From Thermodesulfovibrionia bacterium (GTDB lineage: Bacteria > Nitrospirota > Thermodesulfovibrionia > UBA6902): DNA of 64,000 nucleotides. This document shows positions 17,491-26,613 of this stretch, one piece after another; the stretch's first letter is position 1; each line of letters opens with the position of its first letter. Below the pieces are notes generated by a model. That model saw only the letters and a program-made list of their open reading frames with translations, ran no database searches and was not told the DNA's origin. A program made the position numbers and the translations under genes. The stretch covers positions 255,481-319,480 of the forward strand of contig JAUSMY010000056.1 of the NCBI GenBank assembly GCA_030646035.1. Reading direction: 5' to 3'.

Positions 17491-19266
17491 ATGCCACTCG
17501 ATCCAACAAAACACAAAGACTGGGAGATTGCGGAAGAAGCAGAAAAAACAATGGCAACTATCTATGAGATAGGAGAGCGCCTTGGACTTAAGAAAGAGGA
17601 GCTTCTGCCTCAGGGCCATTACATCGGAAAGATAGACTACAGGGCTGTTATGGAACGCCTTAAGGACAGGCCGAACGGAAAGTATATTGACGTTACGGCA
17701 ATTACCCCAACGCCGCTTGGCGAGGGGAAATCAACATCAACAATGGGCCTTGTTCAGGGCCTTGGAAAGCTCGGCAAAAGTGTAAGCGCAGCGATAAGGC
17801 AGCCTTCAGGCGGCCCTACAATGAACATCAAGGGTTCTGCGGCAGGCGGCGGGCTTGCGCAGTGTATCCCGCTGACCCCCTTCTCGCTTGGATTCACCGG
17901 CGACATCAACGCAATCATGAACGCGCACAACCTTGCTATGGTTGCTCTTACATCAAGGATGCAGCATGAACGTAATTATAATGACGAGCAGCTTATGAGG
18001 CTGAGCAACATGGAGAGGCTTGATATCGATCCTACTAAAGTTGAGATGGGATGGATAATCGATTTCTGCGCACAGTCTTTAAGAAATATAATAATCGGCA
18101 TTGACGGAGTTAACGGCAATAAAGACGGCTTCCTGATGAAGTCAAAGTTCGGCATCGCTGTTTCATCAGAGGTCATGGCGATACTTTCAGTCGCAACCAG
18201 CCTGAAGGACATGCGCGAGCGCATGGGCAAGATAGTCGTTGCCTATAACAAGAAGGGCAAGCCTATCACAACTGAAGACCTTCAGGTCGCGGGAGCGATG
18301 ACAGCATGGATGGTCTCTGCCTTAAATCCAAGCCTTATGCAGACCATTGAAGGCCAGCCTGTTATTGTTCATGCCGGCCCGTTTGCCAATATCGCTATCG
18401 GCCAGAGCTCTATCATCGCTGACCAGATCGGCCTTAAGCTTTCTGACTATCATGTGACAGAATCAGGATTTGGAGCTGATATAGGTTTTGAAAAGTTCTG
18501 GAACCTTAAATGCCGTTTCAGTAAACTCGTTCCTGACTGCGCGGTTGTAGTCGCAACTATCAGGGCTCTTAAATGCCACGGCGGAGCGCCGGTCCCTGTT
18601 CCTGGCAAGGCAATGCCTATAGAATACAGCACTGAGAATGTCGGCTGGGTTGAAAAAGGCTGCGGAAATCTTCTCCATCACATTAAGAATGTCAGAAAGG
18701 CAGGCATCAGCCCTGTTGTATGTATAAACGCATTTTACTCTGACACCGACGCTGAGATCGCCAAGGTCCGCGAACTCGTTGAAGCCGCAGGCGCAAAGGT
18801 CGCTCTCTCAAAACACTGGGAGAAAGGCGGTGCCGGCGCTATTGAATTTGCCGAAGCAGTTGTTGCTGCATGTGAAGAAAAGAATGATTTTAAATTCCTC
18901 TATGAGCTTGATCAGCCTGTTAAAGAGCGTATCGAGCTTATCGCAAAGGAAGTATACGGCGCAGACGGAGTTGAATACTCGCCTGAGGCAGAGGTAGCTC
19001 TTGCCAGGATACAGAAAGACCCTGAACTCTCAAAGTTAGGGCTGTGCATGGTCAAGACACACCTCTCTCTTTCTGATAACCCTGCTCTTAAGGGCGTGCC
19101 TACCGGATGGAAGCTCAAGATCAGAGAGGTGCTCACATACGGCGGCGCACAATTTATCGTTCCTGTGGCAGGCGCTATCAGCCTTATGCCTGGAACAAGT
19201 TCCAATCCTGCATTCAAGAGGGTTGATGTAGATACTGAAACAGGTAAAGTGCAAGGCGTATTTTAA
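17491..19266 (+). CDS. fhs: Formate--tetrahydrofolate ligase
   Basis: ATP-dependent synthesis of 10-formyl-THF from formate, the entry step of the methyl branch of the Wood-Ljungdahl pathway. The 591 residues include the P-loop-like [16 protein letters not shown] near 75, [19 protein letters not shown] near 108 and the family ending ([21 protein letters not shown] in part). AAGGAGGA lies just before the ATG. It stands as a single-gene unit with its own promoter and a strong terminator, away from the acs operon but near the other folate genes. Confidence 0.97.
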   Translation: MPLDPTKHKDWEIAEEAEKTMATIYEIGERLGLKKEELLPQGHYIGKIDYRAVMERLKDRPNGKYIDVTAITPTPLGEGKSTSTMGLVQGLGKLGKSVSAAIRQPSGGPTMNIKGSAAGGGLAQCIPLTPFSLGFTGDINAIMNAHNLAMVALTSRMQHERNYNDEQLMRLSNMERLDIDPTKVEMGWIIDFCAQSLRNIIIGIDGVNGNKDGFLMKSKFGIAVSSEVMAILSVATSLKDMRERMGKIVVAYNKKGKPITTEDLQVAGAMTAWMVSALNPSLMQTIEGQPVIVHAGPFANIAIGQSSIIADQIGLKLSDYHVTESGFGADIGFEKFWNLKCRFSKLVPDCAVVVATIRALKCHGGAPVPVPGKAMPIEYSTENVGWVEKGCGNLLHHIKNVRKAGISPVVCINAFYSDTDAEIAKVRELVEAAGAKVALSKHWEKGGAGAIEFAEAVVAACEEKNDFKFLYELDQPVKERIELIAKEVYGADGVEYSPEAEVALARIQKDPELSKLGLCMVKTHLSLSDNPALKGVPTGWKLKIREVLTYGGAQFIVPVAGAISLMPGTSSNPAFKRVDVDTETGKVQGVF

Positions 19267-19286
19267 AAATACATAAATAAGCTTTG

Positions 19287-19329
19287 ACAGCCCCTGTTAT
19301 CATTTTATAACAGGGGCTGTTTTATTTTT
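19287..19329 (+). terminator. Rho-independent terminator of fhs
   Basis: Perfect 14-bp stem (19287-19300 with 19307-19320), 6-nt loop, followed by a T-rich tract. It lies about 20 bp after the fhs stop codon. Confidence 0.93.
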
Positions 19330-19399
19330 AAAGCTTTTTATTAGCAATATATGCTAACTCTGTTATTTATATGATTTATTAGGCAATTGATATTATTTT

Positions 19400-19948
19400 A
19401 TGTTTAAAAACATTCCAAATATTCTTACCATCACAAGGATACTTTTATTGCCGCCATTTGTTGCTGCGTTTATGTACAATAAATACCAGGCCGCACTTTA
19501 TATATTTATACTTGCAGCCTGCACTGATATCTTTGACGGCCTTGTAGCGAGGATAACAAAACAGACAACCGAACTTGGCAGGATTCTGGACCCGATAGCA
19601 GACAAGTTCTTTATGGTGACATCATTTGTACTGATGACCTATTACGGCATGATACCAAAGTGGCTCACTATTGTGGTCATAAGCAGGGACCTGATAGTTA
19701 TTACCGGATGCATCATCACATACTTTATCGTTAACAGGCTTAAGATAGAACCTACACTTTTAGGAAAGGCATCAAGCGCATTTCAGTTTATTTTTATAGG
19801 CGTTGTCCTGCTGTTTGTAAATATAAATGGTGATACATCTTCACTCTTTCTGTTACTGATATTCATAGCATTTCTGACAATAGTTTCAGGGCTGCAGTAC
19901 ATATATAACGGACTAAAGACAATTAATCCCGGCAACAGCCAGGCATAA
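19400..19948 (+). CDS. CDP-alcohol phosphatidyltransferase family protein (second PgsA-like)
   Basis: Integral membrane transferase of 182 residues with the signature DIFDGLVARITKQTTELG followed by RILDPIADKFF, so all conserved Asp, Gly and Arg residues are present. It resembles PgsA, but a PgsA homologue already exists at 1128-1694, so this copy may use another alcohol or be a paralogous PGP synthase. It is 5 bp upstream of the DUF512 gene and probably co-transcribed with it and aroE. A Shine-Dalgarno sequence is not evident. Confidence 0.85.
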   Translation: MFKNIPNILTITRILLLPPFVAAFMYNKYQAALYIFILAACTDIFDGLVARITKQTTELGRILDPIADKFFMVTSFVLMTYYGMIPKWLTIVVISRDLIVITGCIITYFIVNRLKIEPTLLGKASSAFQFIFIGVVLLFVNINGDTSSLFLLLIFIAFLTIVSGLQYIYNGLKTINPGNSQA

Positions 19949-19953
19949 AGATT

Positions 19954-21246
19954 ATGAACCTAAGCATCAACCATATAAAAGAAGGCAGCAACGCCGAGAA
20001 GCTCGGTTTAAAAAAAGGCGATGTTATAGCAGCCATTAATAACGAGCCTGTTAAGGACATAATAGATTACATGTTCCATGCCGCTGATTCATCTCTGCAT
20101 ATGGATATCATCAGAGGCGATAAAAAACTGAACTTCACCGTTCCAAAGAAAGACATCTCAAACCTTGACATTGAACTTAAATCCTTTAAGACTAAATCCT
20201 GCAATAACAACTGCATCTTCTGCTTTGTGAATCAGCTGCCCAAGGGCATGAGGAAGAGCCTCTATCTTAAAGACGACGATTACCGTATGTCTTTTCTTTA
20301 TGGCAATTATGTGACACTGACCAACCTCACAAAAAAAGATAAGGAGCGGATCGTTTCGCAACGGCTGGGCCCGCTGTATATATCCGTGCATACAACGAAC
20401 AATGATTTAAGAAGAAAGATGCTGGGCAATAAAAAGGCGCCCGACATACTTGAAGAAATAAAATACTTCACTTCTCACAAGATAAGGATACATGCCCAGA
20501 TAGTGCTATGCCCCGGGTTTAATGACGGGGAAGAACTGCTGAGCACAATAAGAGATCTCTCTAAATTTTACCCGTATATGCTCTCCATTTCTGTTGTGCC
20601 TGTCGGCCTGACCAAATACAAAAAGAAACTTGTGCAGCCTATTGAAGCAGATGGAGCAAAAAAGGTCATTGAGGAAGTTAAGAAGCTTCAGGCAAGATTC
20701 AATAAACGCCATGGTGATACTCTCGTTTACATCGCTGATGAATTATACATTGATGCCGGCATACCCTCCCCAGCATTAAAGAACTACGGCGACCTTCCTC
20801 AATTAGAGAACGGTGTCGGAATGGTCCCGCTGTTTTTGAACCTGGCTAAAAAAGCAAAACTCCCAAAAAAGATCGAGCCGAAAAATATAGTCACATTTAC
20901 CGGAAGATCTTTTATGCCATTTCTTAATGAATTCAAAAAAAGGCTGGACACGATAGACGGGCTTAACCTTGAGGTCTTTGAGGTTGAGAACAGGCACTTT
21001 GGTTCGTCAGTGACCGTTGCCGGGCTTTTGACAGGCAAGGACATAATAAAGACCCTCGTAGGCAAGACAAGGGCTGACTGCCTTCTTGTCCCGGATGTAA
21101 CACTGCGGGATGGGACAAATGTATTTCTTGATAATGTTAAGATCAAAGACATCGAAGAGACGCTTGGCATTCCGGTCAAGGTCATCGAGTCAACACCTCA
21201 GGGACTTATAGAAGGAATAAAAGATGGATGTAAGTGGGAAGACTAA
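19954..21246 (+). CDS. DUF512 family radical SAM-like Fe-S protein with N-terminal PDZ
   Basis: A 430-residue protein. Residues 1-60 form a PDZ-like domain (GSNAEKLGLKKGDVIAAIN). Next comes a CxxxCxxC Fe-S motif, SCNNNCIFCFVNQLPKGMR (C83, C87, C90), as in radical SAM enzymes. The C-terminal DUF512 domain includes the FTGRSFMPFL and FFGSSVTVAGLLTGKD-like segments. The family is common in anaerobes and its reaction is not known. The last 23 bp overlap aroE. Confidence 0.85.
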   Translation: MNLSINHIKEGSNAEKLGLKKGDVIAAINNEPVKDIIDYMFHAADSSLHMDIIRGDKKLNFTVPKKDISNLDIELKSFKTKSCNNNCIFCFVNQLPKGMRKSLYLKDDDYRMSFLYGNYVTLTNLTKKDKERIVSQRLGPLYISVHTTNNDLRRKMLGNKKAPDILEEIKYFTSHKIRIHAQIVLCPGFNDGEELLSTIRDLSKFYPYMLSISVVPVGLTKYKKKLVQPIEADGAKKVIEEVKKLQARFNKRHGDTLVYIADELYIDAGIPSPALKNYGDLPQLENGVGMVPLFLNLAKKAKLPKKIEPKNIVTFTGRSFMPFLNEFKKRLDTIDGLNLEVFEVENRHFGSSVTVAGLLTGKDIIKTLVGKTRADCLLVPDVTLRDGTNVFLDNVKIKDIEETLGIPVKVIESTPQGLIEGIKDGCKWED

Positions 21247-22048
21247 AATAGTCTGCATATTCGGGTATCCGGTTGAGCACTCTCTCTCGCCTAATATGCA
21301 CAATGCAGCATTTGAAAAGCTTGGACTTGATATGTGTTATGTCCCATTTAAAGTTGCGCCTCATGACCTGCCCGCCGCTGTAAACTCCATAAGAGCGCTC
21401 GGGATGTTAGGCGTAAACACCACAGTCCCGCATAAAGAGAATGTAATCGTTCTTCTTGATGAAGTTGATAAAGAGGCATTATTCATAGGCGCTGTCAATA
21501 CGATAGTTAATACTGACGGCAGGCTTAAAGGCTACAACACAGACGGCAGAGGATTTATGAGTTCGCTGTCTGAAGAAAATATCACCATAGATAATAAAGA
21601 TGTGCTCGTTATAGGAACCGGCGGCGCCTCAAGGGCGATAAGTTATTATTTGAGCGAGAAGGCGTCAAAGCTGTTCATGTTTGATATAGACAAAACCAAG
21701 GCTCAAAAGCTTGTGGACGATCTCAGCAAAATTCGTGATAACGTGACACTGCTGGATGATATTAAACAAGCCGGCAAGCCAGACATTATCATAAACGCCA
21801 CCCCGCTCGGCCTGAAAGATACCGACCCCCTGCCCTTTGACACGAATAAAATTACTTCTGAAATGGTGGTCTGCGACCTTATCTACAAAGAGACTCCTCT
21901 TCTCAAAGAAGCAAAGGCAAGAGGCGCAAAGACGATCAATGGTTCAGGCATGCTGCTCTGGCAGGGTGTGCTTGCGTTTGAATTGTGGACCGGAGTGAAA
22001 CCGCCTGTTGATGTTATGCGAAAGGTCTTGTTGGCGAAGATAAAATAA
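21224..22048 (+). CDS. aroE: Shikimate dehydrogenase
   Basis: NADPH-dependent reduction of 3-dehydroshikimate to shikimate in aromatic amino acid synthesis. The 274 residues include GYPVEHSLSPNMHNAAF (shikimate site), NTTVPHKENV with the catalytic Lys, NTDGRGF and the Rossmann motif VLVIGTGGASRAISYYL. The end, INGSGMLLWQGVLAFELWTG, is typical. The gene overlaps the end of the DUF512 gene by 23 bp, which suggests translational coupling. It converges with the cyclase gene on the other strand. Confidence 0.95.
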   Translation: MDVSGKTKIVCIFGYPVEHSLSPNMHNAAFEKLGLDMCYVPFKVAPHDLPAAVNSIRALGMLGVNTTVPHKENVIVLLDEVDKEALFIGAVNTIVNTDGRLKGYNTDGRGFMSSLSEENITIDNKDVLVIGTGGASRAISYYLSEKASKLFMFDIDKTKAQKLVDDLSKIRDNVTLLDDIKQAGKPDIIINATPLGLKDTDPLPFDTNKITSEMVVCDLIYKETPLLKEAKARGAKTINGSGMLLWQGVLAFELWTGVKPPVDVMRKVLLAKIK

Positions 22049-22063
22049 ATGTCATCACAACAA

Positions 22064-23344
22064 TCATTTCTCCAACTCTTCAAAAACCTCTATCCTGTCC
22101 CTGCCCTTTGCTTTTGCAGAGTATAACGCCCTGTCGGCGAGTTCTATTATCTCATCTTCACTCTCGGGAATTTCCTTCTCTTCATAGAATAATTCGGCAA
22201 TACCCATGCTTACTGTTATCCTGATCGGTTCAGAACCGGGGCCCTCAATTTCTTCCTCAGCTATCAGATCATGTATCCTTGACGCAAGCACGTGAACGCC
22301 ATCAACCCTCGTTTCAGGTGAGATGATGACAAACTCTTCCCCGCCGTATCGCACGATTATATCTTCAGCCCGGCAGTGCTTCCTGATTATCGCCGCAACC
22401 TTCTGCAGTATCAGATCGCCGAATATATGGCCGTATGTGTCGTTGAACTTTTTGAAGTGGTCAATGTCCATCATGATGCATCCTAAATAATGGCCATACC
22501 TTTGCGCCCTGTTGACCTCTTCATGCAGGCGGTATGCAAGATATCTCCTGTTATACAGGCCTGTAAGTTCATCTATTATCGAAAGCTCCTCGATCCTCTT
22601 ATACGCCTGTGACAGCTTCCTCATCAGTTTCAGTACGATCAAATAAATGATCCCGAGAAGAAAGATGATCGTCAGAACAGCTAAAGACAAGATTATGAAA
22701 TTATTGTTTTTGAGCTTTGCCTGAATATGCTCGATATTGTAGTTAAGGCTTATACCGCCCCTGATCTCTCCAAGCCTGTAGCCCTGCTCAAAGTGGCACC
22801 CAAGGCATTCATCCTTCATGTAGAGAGGCGCCATGTATCTGAAATATGTTCTGTCATTTATAACCTCTTTGCGGTAGAACTCCTGAACGCCCTCATTGAA
22901 CTTCACAAGAGCATCCCGCTCGAACTCATCCGCGAGGTTCTTTTGATCAAGAGGATAAAGGCTCGTTATATGAAACAGGAGCATCTCCTCAATCGCCGCA
23001 AACCGCACAATCTCGCCTGTCATCAGTGTCGAACCGACCTTTGTATAAAACTTGCCGTTCATGGATTCAAAATCAGGATTGTTAAGATAGTTCTCAGGAT
23101 CGATGACCTTCTTCTTCTCTGCATATACCCCGCTGTGCCCGGAGCCCCAGTTTCTGTTCAGCGCGATGTCATTGAAGTCACCTCTTGCGGCAGTGAGGAT
23201 CTCTTCCTCGATCAACTGGCCGTTCCTGTAATATAATCCGAGAAAAATTCCTGACACAAAAATGGCTATGATGAGGCTGATACTAAAGAGGAATACTCTG
23301 TATTCTTTACCGAAAAATATTGCGCTCTTTGCCTTCTCTGCCAT
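22064..23344 (-). CDS. Diguanylate cyclase with periplasmic heme-binding (DUF3365-type) sensor
   Basis: A 426-residue membrane protein. A transmembrane segment at about residues 15-35 and another near 210-235 bracket a periplasmic domain resembling the Tll0287/DUF3365 family. That domain ends in DECLGCHFEQGYRLGEIRGG, with the heme c attachment site CLGCH at 180-184. The C-terminal GGDEF domain has the active-site variant GGEEF (333-337) and an inhibitory RxxD site five residues before it (RAED). It should make c-di-GMP in response to a heme-bound gas or redox signal; the signal is inferred. Confidence 0.9.
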   Translation of the reverse strand: MAEKAKSAIFFGKEYRVFLFSISLIIAIFVSGIFLGLYYRNGQLIEEEILTAARGDFNDIALNRNWGSGHSGVYAEKKKVIDPENYLNNPDFESMNGKFYTKVGSTLMTGEIVRFAAIEEMLLFHITSLYPLDQKNLADEFERDALVKFNEGVQEFYRKEVINDRTYFRYMAPLYMKDECLGCHFEQGYRLGEIRGGISLNYNIEHIQAKLKNNNFIILSLAVLTIIFLLGIIYLIVLKLMRKLSQAYKRIEELSIIDELTGLYNRRYLAYRLHEEVNRAQRYGHYLGCIMMDIDHFKKFNDTYGHIFGDLILQKVAAIIRKHCRAEDIIVRYGGEEFVIISPETRVDGVHVLASRIHDLIAEEEIEGPGSEPIRITVSMGIAELFYEEKEIPESEDEIIELADRALYSAKAKGRDRIEVFEELEK

Positions 23345-23404
23345 AAGAACATCCTATCAGAGCGCAATTTCAGAGTCAATGAAATAATTAATAATTTAAA
23401 TTCT

Positions 23405-23433
23405 TTGATAAAATATTTCATACATGTTAATTT
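23405..23433 (+). promoter_or_regulatory. Candidate promoter for cooC
   Basis: TTGATA (23405-23410), 17-bp spacer, TAATTT (23428-23433), about 40 bp before the cooC start. The surroundings are very AT-rich, so chance matches are possible. Confidence 0.35.
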
Positions 23434-23471
23434 GATTCATACATCCATTCAATAACTGAGGAGTTAATATA

Positions 23472-24245
23472 ATGAAAATAGCGATAACAGGCAAAGGCGG
23501 TGTCGGCAAGACAACGCTGTCGGCTCTTTTAAGCCATATCTACTCTTCAGAAGGCAAAAAGGTCATAGCGGTTGACGCAGACCCGGATGCCAACCTTGCT
23601 GCTGCACTGGGCATCTCAAAAGATGATCTAAGCACCATACGGCCGATAGCTGACCTGCCGGACCTGATAGAAGAGAGGACAGGTGTAAAACCAGGAAAAC
23701 CGGGCGGAATATTCAGGCTCAATCCCAAGGTTGATGATATACCTGAAGGCTTCGGGTTTAAACTCGGCAATACAACTCTACTTATCATGGGAAAATCAAG
23801 GACTGCCTCATCTGGATGCTACTGCCCTGAGAGTGCGCTCTTAAAGAGACTGCTCAAGCATCTAATCCTTGAGAGAGATGAGATCGTCATAGTTGATATG
23901 GAGGCAGGCATAGAGCACCTCACAAGGGGTACTGCCGAAGGCGTGGACGGATTCATAGTTGTTGTGGAGCCGGGGCAGAGGAGCATACAGACAGCGCTCT
24001 CCGTGAAAAGGCTCGCAAAAGAACTGGGCATCAAAAAGATTTTTGCCGTTGCCAATAAGACGAGAGGTGAAAGCGATATATCTTTTATTAAAGATTCGCT
24101 GAAGGATATGGAACTGCTTGGGGCGATATCTTTTAACAACGATATAATGGAGGCTGACGTCAAAGGGCTTCCATCAAACAAGGCGTCAGCCATTGCAGTT
24201 GAGGAAGTTAAAAAGATAAAGATGAATCTGGAGAAGCATATTTGA
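23472..24245 (+). CDS. cooC: CO dehydrogenase nickel-insertion ATPase CooC (copy 1)
   Basis: P-loop ATPase of the MinD/ArsA type that helps load nickel into the CODH C-cluster and/or the ACS A-cluster. The 257 residues show the deviant Walker A GKGGVGKTTLSALL at residues 7-20, AVDADPDANLAAALG, and the dimer metal-site motif GCYCPES (CxC). A paralogue with the same motifs lies at 50155-50928. The stop codon overlaps the TTG start of the next gene. GAGGAG precedes its ATG. Confidence 0.92.
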   Translation: MKIAITGKGGVGKTTLSALLSHIYSSEGKKVIAVDADPDANLAAALGISKDDLSTIRPIADLPDLIEERTGVKPGKPGGIFRLNPKVDDIPEGFGFKLGNTTLLIMGKSRTASSGCYCPESALLKRLLKHLILERDEIVIVDMEAGIEHLTRGTAEGVDGFIVVVEPGQRSIQTALSVKRLAKELGIKKIFAVANKTRGESDISFIKDSLKDMELLGAISFNNDIMEADVKGLPSNKASAIAVEEVKKIKMNLEKHI

Positions 24246-24829
24246 AAAAGATAATCAGGGAAGACCTGCTCAATAAGCGCAATTCAATAGATCCTGACGA
24301 GAAGAAGGCAAAAGAGAGATCTATTGAAAAGAAGCTTTTTGAACTGGAAGATTTTAAAAAGTCTGAATGCATATTGTTATATGCCTCATTCCGCTCTGAA
24401 GTTGATACAATGAATTACCTTCAGGACGTGATACATCTAAAGAAGAAACTCATCTTACCGCTGGTTGAGCATGATAACAGAGGATTAAAGCTGTTTGAGG
24501 TCAGGGACGTTTCAGAGCTTATCCCGGGATATATGGGCATACAGGAACCGGGCATACTGAAAGACCGTGAAGTCTCATTGAAAGAGATCGACCTGGTTGT
24601 CATTCCGGGAACAGGATTTGACACTAAAGGGAACCGGCTGGGATACGGAGGCGGTTACTATGACAGGCTGCTGAGCTATGAATCAAAGATGCTTTCAAAG
24701 GCTGAACATATAATAACCGTGGCGCTTGCTTTTGAAGAACAGATCGGCGACAGGATACCGGCAGAACCTCATGACATCAAGGTTGATATCATCATTACTG
24801 ATAAACGGGTCATCTCCTGCAAAGCATGA
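24242..24829 (+). CDS. 5-formyltetrahydrofolate cyclo-ligase
   Basis: Converts 5-formyl-THF to 5,10-methenyl-THF with ATP, returning a dead-end folate to the C1 pool. The 195 residues carry the family motifs YASFRSEVDT and VVIPGTGFDTKGNRLGYGGG, followed by YYDRLL. The start is TTG, overlapping the cooC stop (TTGA), with GGAG 9 bp upstream; the next in-frame Met is far inside the domain. Coupling to cooC ties folate repair to the Wood-Ljungdahl genes. Confidence 0.92.
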   Translation: MKKIIREDLLNKRNSIDPDEKKAKERSIEKKLFELEDFKKSECILLYASFRSEVDTMNYLQDVIHLKKKLILPLVEHDNRGLKLFEVRDVSELIPGYMGIQEPGILKDREVSLKEIDLVVIPGTGFDTKGNRLGYGGGYYDRLLSYESKMLSKAEHIITVALAFEEQIGDRIPAEPHDIKVDIIITDKRVISCKA

Positions 24830-24926
24830 TCTCCGCATATTCCCCTTGCTTGTATAAATAAAAATATTTATAATGATTCATAACAATAAACAAAAACTAA
24901 TCCCATCTTAAAAAAGGAGGCATCAA

Positions 24927-25025
24927 ATGAGCAAAGGAAAAGACAAACAAAAATCAGATGTTAAGAAAGCACCAAAGATGACCCTTAAAGAAAAGAGAAA
25001 AGCAAAACAGGAGAAAAAGGGTTAG
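24927..25025 (+). CDS. 32-residue lysine-rich small protein
   Basis: A short open frame with an excellent Shine-Dalgarno sequence (AAAAAAGGAGG, 6 bp before the ATG). The peptide starts MSKGKDKQKSDVKKAPK and ends in a run of Lys, Arg and Glu. About half of the residues are basic and there is no hydrophobic segment. A strong terminator follows 35 bp after the stop, so the reading frame is bounded by expression signals. I do not recognise a family; an RNA- or ribosome-binding peptide is possible. Confidence 0.65.
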   Translation: MSKGKDKQKSDVKKAPKMTLKEKRKAKQEKKG

Positions 25026-25060
25026 TTCGTAATTGCAATTGTATTCAGCTGTTATTCAAT

Positions 25061-25100
25061 CAATCCCCTCTTGCTATTCAGGCAAGAGGGGATTGATTTT
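25061..25100 (+). terminator. Rho-independent terminator after the small protein gene
   Basis: Perfect 14-bp stem (25061-25074 with 25082-25095), 7-nt loop, then ATTTT. Its core (CCCCTCTTG/CAAGAGGGG) resembles the dispersed hairpin repeats of this window. Confidence 0.88.
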
Positions 25101-25147
25101 AATTCACTCTCATCATTAAATCTGCCTTTATCTGCCTCTATCACTTT

Positions 25148-25177
25148 TTGACACTCATAATTCATAAATGCTAAAAT
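25148..25177 (+). promoter_or_regulatory. Promoter of the FolD-like gene
   Basis: TTGACA (25148-25153), 18-bp spacer, TAAAAT (25172-25177). TTGACACTCA and ATGCTAAA match the fhs promoter, and the leader to the ATG is about 55 nt. Confidence 0.65.
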
Positions 25178-25237
25178 TCTTCTCAATTTTTTAAAGCAAT
25201 CCCTGACTAAAATTCAAATAATTCTCAGGAGGAACTA

Positions 25238-26584
25238 ATGGATTACAGAGAGTATAAAGAACGCATCGGAGGCATTAACCACTGGCTGTTTGCGCAGGAT
25301 GATTTCAAACATCTTATTTCACGCACATTCCGCGGAGAAGAATATTCCAATGTCATTAACGGCTCAGGGGTCGTAAAGGGAGAGCAGAAATTTCCAAAGG
25401 GATATCAGGATGTGATCATACCCGAACTTAAACGCAGGTCTGATTTTCTGAGCGAGATACCGGCTCTAAAGGATGTTAAGCCTGCTGACTCAAAGGTACT
25501 GACCGTTCTGGTTGGTGACAAAGACGATCCGAAAGTCGCAGCATCAAGAAGCTACGTCGGTATGAAATCAGCCACAACAAAGATGTCAGGCCTCTCCAGC
25601 ATGCTCGAAGAATTCCCTTCTACTGTCACAGCTTCTGAAATGTACAAAAAGCTTGAGCAGTGGAACAATGACAAATCCATATCCATCTTAATGTTCCAGC
25701 TTCCATTCGGCGGCAAGGCAGGAGAGACGATTGATACAACCGCTCTCTGCAACCGTATCAATGTAGCAAAGGACGGCGACGGGCTTAATCAGGTCACGCT
25801 GGGACTTATGTCATTGGGCGCGGAACGCTATTATGATTGCTGCACTCCAAGAGGCATGGTGGATCTGTCAAGCGTCTACCTCGTCAGAGAGAAAGGAGCC
25901 AGGCTTCGCCCGGACGGCATAGCCAGCTTCGCAGGACTTGAGGTTGTAGTAGCAGGCAGAAGCAATATCGTCGGAGAACCTCTCTTTAATCTATTAAAGC
26001 GCTTTGACGCAACGGTATTAGGGCCCTTGCATACAAAGACAGGTTCAGGCGGCGCTTCTGATAAAGAAACACAGCGTAGAATTTATATTGAACTTTCAAA
26101 ACGCGCTGATATAATCTTCGGCTGCATGGGATTTCACCCTTACAAAGTTCATTCTGACACAGAATACTTCTTTACCCCTGAGATGGTTAAGCAGGGATGC
26201 CTGATAATAGACGCATCCACATCATTCAGAAAAGACGGCAAATCGCCTTATGGTGATGTTGACCCTGCTGCGCGCTCTAAAGCTGCTGCATTCACTCTGG
26301 AGACCGGCGGCGTCGGCCCTGCTACGGTCACCAAACTTGTGCATCAGGGATGGCTCGGCATGCTGTACCAGAATATAGATAAGGTCAGAAAGGCAGTTGA
26401 AGACAACAGGTCAATTACTGTTTCAACTTTTACAAAACTTCTTGCCTCTTATGCAGGCTCAAGTGAATCTGATGCAGCAGTCAATGCTGAAAAACTATTT
26501 AATAGAGCGATACATCCTGACAGCCATCCTGTGCATGCTGTTGACGCGCTTGAGGCGATACTTCCTGCTTTGATGACAAAATAA
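25238..26584 (+). CDS. Extended FolD-like methylene-THF dehydrogenase/cyclohydrolase
   Basis: A 448-residue protein that carries the FolD core: SYVGMKSATTKMSGL (catalytic Lys motif YxxxK), FQLPFGGK in place of QLPLPxH, INVAKDGDGL, GLEVVVAGRSNIVGEPL (the NAD(P) site) and GGVGPATVTKLV. FolD is normally about 290 residues. Here there are some 60-70 extra residues at the N-terminus and about 90 after the GGVGP motif. The location between fhs and metVF, and the fhs-like promoter, suggest it serves the dehydrogenase/cyclohydrolase steps of the methyl branch. Activity and cofactor are not proven by sequence. AGGAGGA precedes the ATG. Confidence 0.85.
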   Translation: MDYREYKERIGGINHWLFAQDDFKHLISRTFRGEEYSNVINGSGVVKGEQKFPKGYQDVIIPELKRRSDFLSEIPALKDVKPADSKVLTVLVGDKDDPKVAASRSYVGMKSATTKMSGLSSMLEEFPSTVTASEMYKKLEQWNNDKSISILMFQLPFGGKAGETIDTTALCNRINVAKDGDGLNQVTLGLMSLGAERYYDCCTPRGMVDLSSVYLVREKGARLRPDGIASFAGLEVVVAGRSNIVGEPLFNLLKRFDATVLGPLHTKTGSGGASDKETQRRIYIELSKRADIIFGCMGFHPYKVHSDTEYFFTPEMVKQGCLIIDASTSFRKDGKSPYGDVDPAARSKAAAFTLETGGVGPATVTKLVHQGWLGMLYQNIDKVRKAVEDNRSITVSTFTKLLASYAGSSESDAAVNAEKLFNRAIHPDSHPVHAVDALEAILPALMTK

Positions 26585-26613
26585 GATAATCTGTTTTATA
26601 TTACGTGGCAAAC

